This document shows positions 5,991 to 8,022 of a stretch of 8,022 bases of DNA, piece by piece; position 1 is the stretch's first letter, and every line of letters starts with the position of its first letter. The stretch is taken from assembly GCA_900771085.1 (NCBI GenBank), contig CAAGMR010000054.1, positions 1 through 8,022 of the forward strand, given 5' to 3'. The position numbers and the translations under genes are program-made. Source of the stretch: Clostridia bacterium (lineage in GTDB: Bacteria; Bacillota; Clostridia; Oscillospirales; Acutalibacteraceae). Under the pieces are notes generated by a model, which saw only the letters and a list, made by a program, of their open reading frames with translations, did not search any database and had not been told where the DNA came from.

Positions 5991-7048
5991 TGGAACAGAA
6001 ACAGTTAACAGCAAAAGAAATACTTGAAAATTACGATGGTCCGAAGCTTCGAATCATGGAGGTCTGCGGAACCCATACACATGCAATTTTCAGACTTGGA
6101 ATAAGAAACATCTTATCTCCCAATATTGACCTTATCTCAGGACCGGGCTGTCCCGTATGCGTCACTCCGGTTGACTTTATCGACGAGGCTATCATGCTTG
6201 CGCTCGAAAAGGGAGTTACAGTCTGCACTTTCGGAGATCTTGTCAGAGTTCCGGGAACGATTTCCTCACTTGCTGAGGCACGTTCAAAAGGTGGAAAGGT
6301 GCAGATAGTTTATTCTCCTGCAGACGCAGCAGAATATGCCATAGCTCATCCGGATGAACAGGTTGTTTTCCTCTCTGTAGGCTTTGAAACAACAACACCT
6401 GCAAGCTGTATCGCGGTTGAAAAAGCTATTGAAGCCGGTATAGACAACTTTTCTTTGCTTACTGCAAACAAGACTATGCCATCGGCATACGATGCCCTGA
6501 AAGACAGCGTGGACGTTTACCTTTATCCCGGCCATGTAAATGCCATAACCGGTAATGCACACGTTAAGAAACTTGCCAGTGAGGATGGTGTAAGCGGAGT
6601 TGTAGCAGGCTTCACTGCCAGCGAACTTGTTACTGCCCTTGCACTTGCAGTTAAAAAGAGTGAAGAGGGCAAACCTTTCTTCATAAATGCATATCCGAGA
6701 GTTGTTACGGACGAGGGTTCACCGGATGCACAGGCTCTTGTAAACAGACTAATGGAACCTTGTGACACGGAGTGGAGAGGCCTTGGCATTATTCCGAACT
6801 CCGGAATGAGACTTAAAGAAGAGTATTGTGCTTATGATGCCCGAAAGAAGTTCAAACTTCCTCATCTTGAGGGCCATGGAAACCCTGCCTGCAGATGCGG
6901 AGAGGTTCTTCAGGGTAAATGCAAGTCAACAGACTGTCCGCTTTTCGGAAAAGTCTGCACACCACAGCACCCGGTAGGTGCCTGCATGGTTTCAGACGAG
7001 GGCGCATGCTCAGCTTATTACCAGTACGGAGGATTTGAAAATGAATGA
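5990..7048 (+). CDS. hypD: Fe(CN)2CO scaffold protein HypD
   Basis: HypD, an Fe-S protein, is the platform with HypC on which iron receives its cyanide and carbonyl ligands. The 352 residues show MEVCGTHTH (23-31, Cys26 being the cysteine that works with HypC Cys2), GPGCPVCVTP (51-60, the redox cysteine pair Cys54 and Cys57), VGFETTTP (130-137) and a cysteine-rich C-terminus with CRC (301-303), Cys311, Cys316, Cys323, Cys332 and Cys340, which holds the [4Fe-4S] ligands. Length and motifs are normal. Cytoplasmic, no membrane segment. ATG 5990 overlaps the hypC stop by one base and has AAGGAA (5974-5979) 10 nt upstream. Coupled translation suits the HypC-HypD complex. Confidence 0.97.
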   Translation: MEQKQLTAKEILENYDGPKLRIMEVCGTHTHAIFRLGIRNILSPNIDLISGPGCPVCVTPVDFIDEAIMLALEKGVTVCTFGDLVRVPGTISSLAEARSKGGKVQIVYSPADAAEYAIAHPDEQVVFLSVGFETTTPASCIAVEKAIEAGIDNFSLLTANKTMPSAYDALKDSVDVYLYPGHVNAITGNAHVKKLASEDGVSGVVAGFTASELVTALALAVKKSEEGKPFFINAYPRVVTDEGSPDAQALVNRLMEPCDTEWRGLGIIPNSGMRLKEEYCAYDARKKFKLPHLEGHGNPACRCGEVLQGKCKSTDCPLFGKVCTPQHPVGACMVSDEGACSAYYQYGGFENE

Positions 7049-8022
7049 TACAGTAACACTTGCTCACGGAGCCGGCGGAAAGCAGACCAATGAGCTTATA
7101 GATAAAGTTTTTAAGAAGTATTTTGATAACCCGAACCTTACAGCGGACGATGCAGCCGTTCTTCCTCAGCCAAAGGGAGAGATAGCAATGTCCACAGATG
7201 GATTTATCGTTTCACCCGCATTTTTCCCGGGAGGCAATATTGGCAAGCTCTCCATCTGCGGCACCGTCAACGACGTTGCCTGCATGGGAGCAAGGCCCCT
7301 GTACATTTCCTGCGCCTTTGTCATCGAGGAGGGCTATCCTCTCGACAAGCTTGAGGAAATAGTGGCCTCCATGGCTAAAACTGCAAGTGAGGTTGGAGTC
7401 CAGATAGTTTCCGGCGACACTAAAGTAGCCGGAAAAGGACAGGTGGATGGTGTCTTCATCACCACCACCGGAGTCGGTGAAATCATTCCGGGTGCGAAGA
7501 CATCCGGTGCAATAGCAAAGCCGGGTGACGCCATCATCGTCACAGGCGATGTGGGCCGTCACGGCTGCACAATTCTTCTTGCAAGAAATGAATTTGGCAT
7601 TGAAGCAGACGTTACATCTGACTGTGCGCCTCTTTCAAAAGCAATTGAAGCCATTGTCGAAAAAACAAAAGATATTCACGTTATCAGAGACGCAACTCGC
7701 GGCGGTGTAGGAACCGTACTTCACGAGATCTGCTCACAGTCCGGTGTCGGTGTTAACCTTGATTCATCTGCGATTCCGGTAGACCCTGCAGTAAAGGGAG
7801 TCTGCGGTATGCTTGGCCTTGAGCCGCTTTATCTCGCATGCGAAGGACGTCTTGTAATCATTGCACCTCAGAGCGAGGCAGAAGGCATTGTTGAAGTGCT
7901 CAAAGCTCAGCCTCACACAGAGGGTGCCGCAATTATCGGAACAATCACGCAGGATCATGTGGGAAGAGTAACCATGACAACGGAAATCGGTTCTCAGACC
8001 ATGCTTCCTCAGCCGGGAGGAG
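7041..8022 (+). CDS. hypE: carbamoyl dehydratase HypE (3' end cut by the window)
   Basis: HypE dehydrates the carbamoyl group placed on its C-terminal cysteine by HypF into a thiocyanate, using ATP, and gives the cyanide to iron on HypC-HypD. It belongs to the PurM/SelD-like ATP-binding family. Visible motifs are LAHGAGGKQTNELI (7-20), DDAAVL (36-41), STDGFIVSP (51-59), SICGTVNDVACMGARP (71-86), SGDTKV and DATRGGVG (217-224). The frame is open for 327 codons to the window edge and ends MLPQPGG plus a first base G. Family members usually end with PRIC a few residues further on, so only about 6-8 residues should be missing, including the essential terminal cysteine, which cannot be confirmed here. 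ATG 7041 overlaps the hypD end by 8 nt, with GGAGGA (7028-7033) 7 nt upstream. Confidence 0.96.
   Translation, partial: MNDTVTLAHGAGGKQTNELIDKVFKKYFDNPNLTADDAAVLPQPKGEIAMSTDGFIVSPAFFPGGNIGKLSICGTVNDVACMGARPLYISCAFVIEEGYPLDKLEEIVASMAKTASEVGVQIVSGDTKVAGKGQVDGVFITTTGVGEIIPGAKTSGAIAKPGDAIIVTGDVGRHGCTILLARNEFGIEADVTSDCAPLSKAIEAIVEKTKDIHVIRDATRGGVGTVLHEICSQSGVGVNLDSSAIPVDPAVKGVCGMLGLEPLYLACEGRLVIIAPQSEAEGIVEVLKAQPHTEGAAIIGTITQDHVGRVTMTTEIGSQTMLPQPGG

Overview
The window is one tightly packed, rightward operon that joins a three-gene nitrogenase-like set (NifH-like, NifD-like, NifK-like) to four [NiFe]-hydrogenase maturation genes in the order hypF, hypC, hypD, hypE. The host is probably a Gram-positive anaerobe of the Clostridia. 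The reasons are strong AGGAGG-type ribosome binding sites, moderate base composition, frequent AGA arginine codons, A/T-rich intergenic DNA with T-tailed hairpins, and oxygen-labile Fe-S enzymes. No taxonomic marker is present, so this is an inference.

Layout. Positions 1-356 are non-coding or nearly so. They hold a possible 3' tail of an upstream gene, a candidate leftward promoter, a hairpin terminator (147-188), a candidate rightward promoter with a perfect TATAAT box (165-193), and a second, very strong terminator (305-341). The T-tract of that second terminator runs straight into the ribosome binding site of the first gene, so it looks like an attenuator in the operon's 5' leader. From 357 to the window end, seven genes follow with gaps of 0-2 nt or overlaps of 1-8 nt: NifH-like (357-1109), NifD-like (1112-2407), NifK-like (2404-3450), hypF (3453-5780), hypC (5781-5990), hypD (5990-7048) and hypE (7041 to beyond 8022; only the last few codons appear to be missing).

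How the parts may work together. HypF, HypC, HypD and HypE are together the machinery that builds and carries the Fe(CN)2CO unit of [NiFe]-hydrogenases. The nickel-delivery proteins HypA and HypB and any hydrogenase subunit are absent from the visible part. The NifH-like protein keeps every key residue of a nitrogenase Fe protein (P-loop and both [4Fe-4S] cysteines). The NifD/NifK-like pair is short and divergent, lacks the equivalents of the nitrogenase FeMo-cofactor ligands, and has a changed set of cluster cysteines. This is therefore unlikely to be a nitrogenase. It looks like an uncharacterised two-component reductase of the nitrogenase superfamily. Its fixed, translationally coupled position ahead of hypFCDE suggests that it either takes part in hydrogenase cofactor assembly or makes or uses a cofactor that needs the Hyp pathway. 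That link is the main point of interest here. It rests on gene context and visible motifs, not on a known function.
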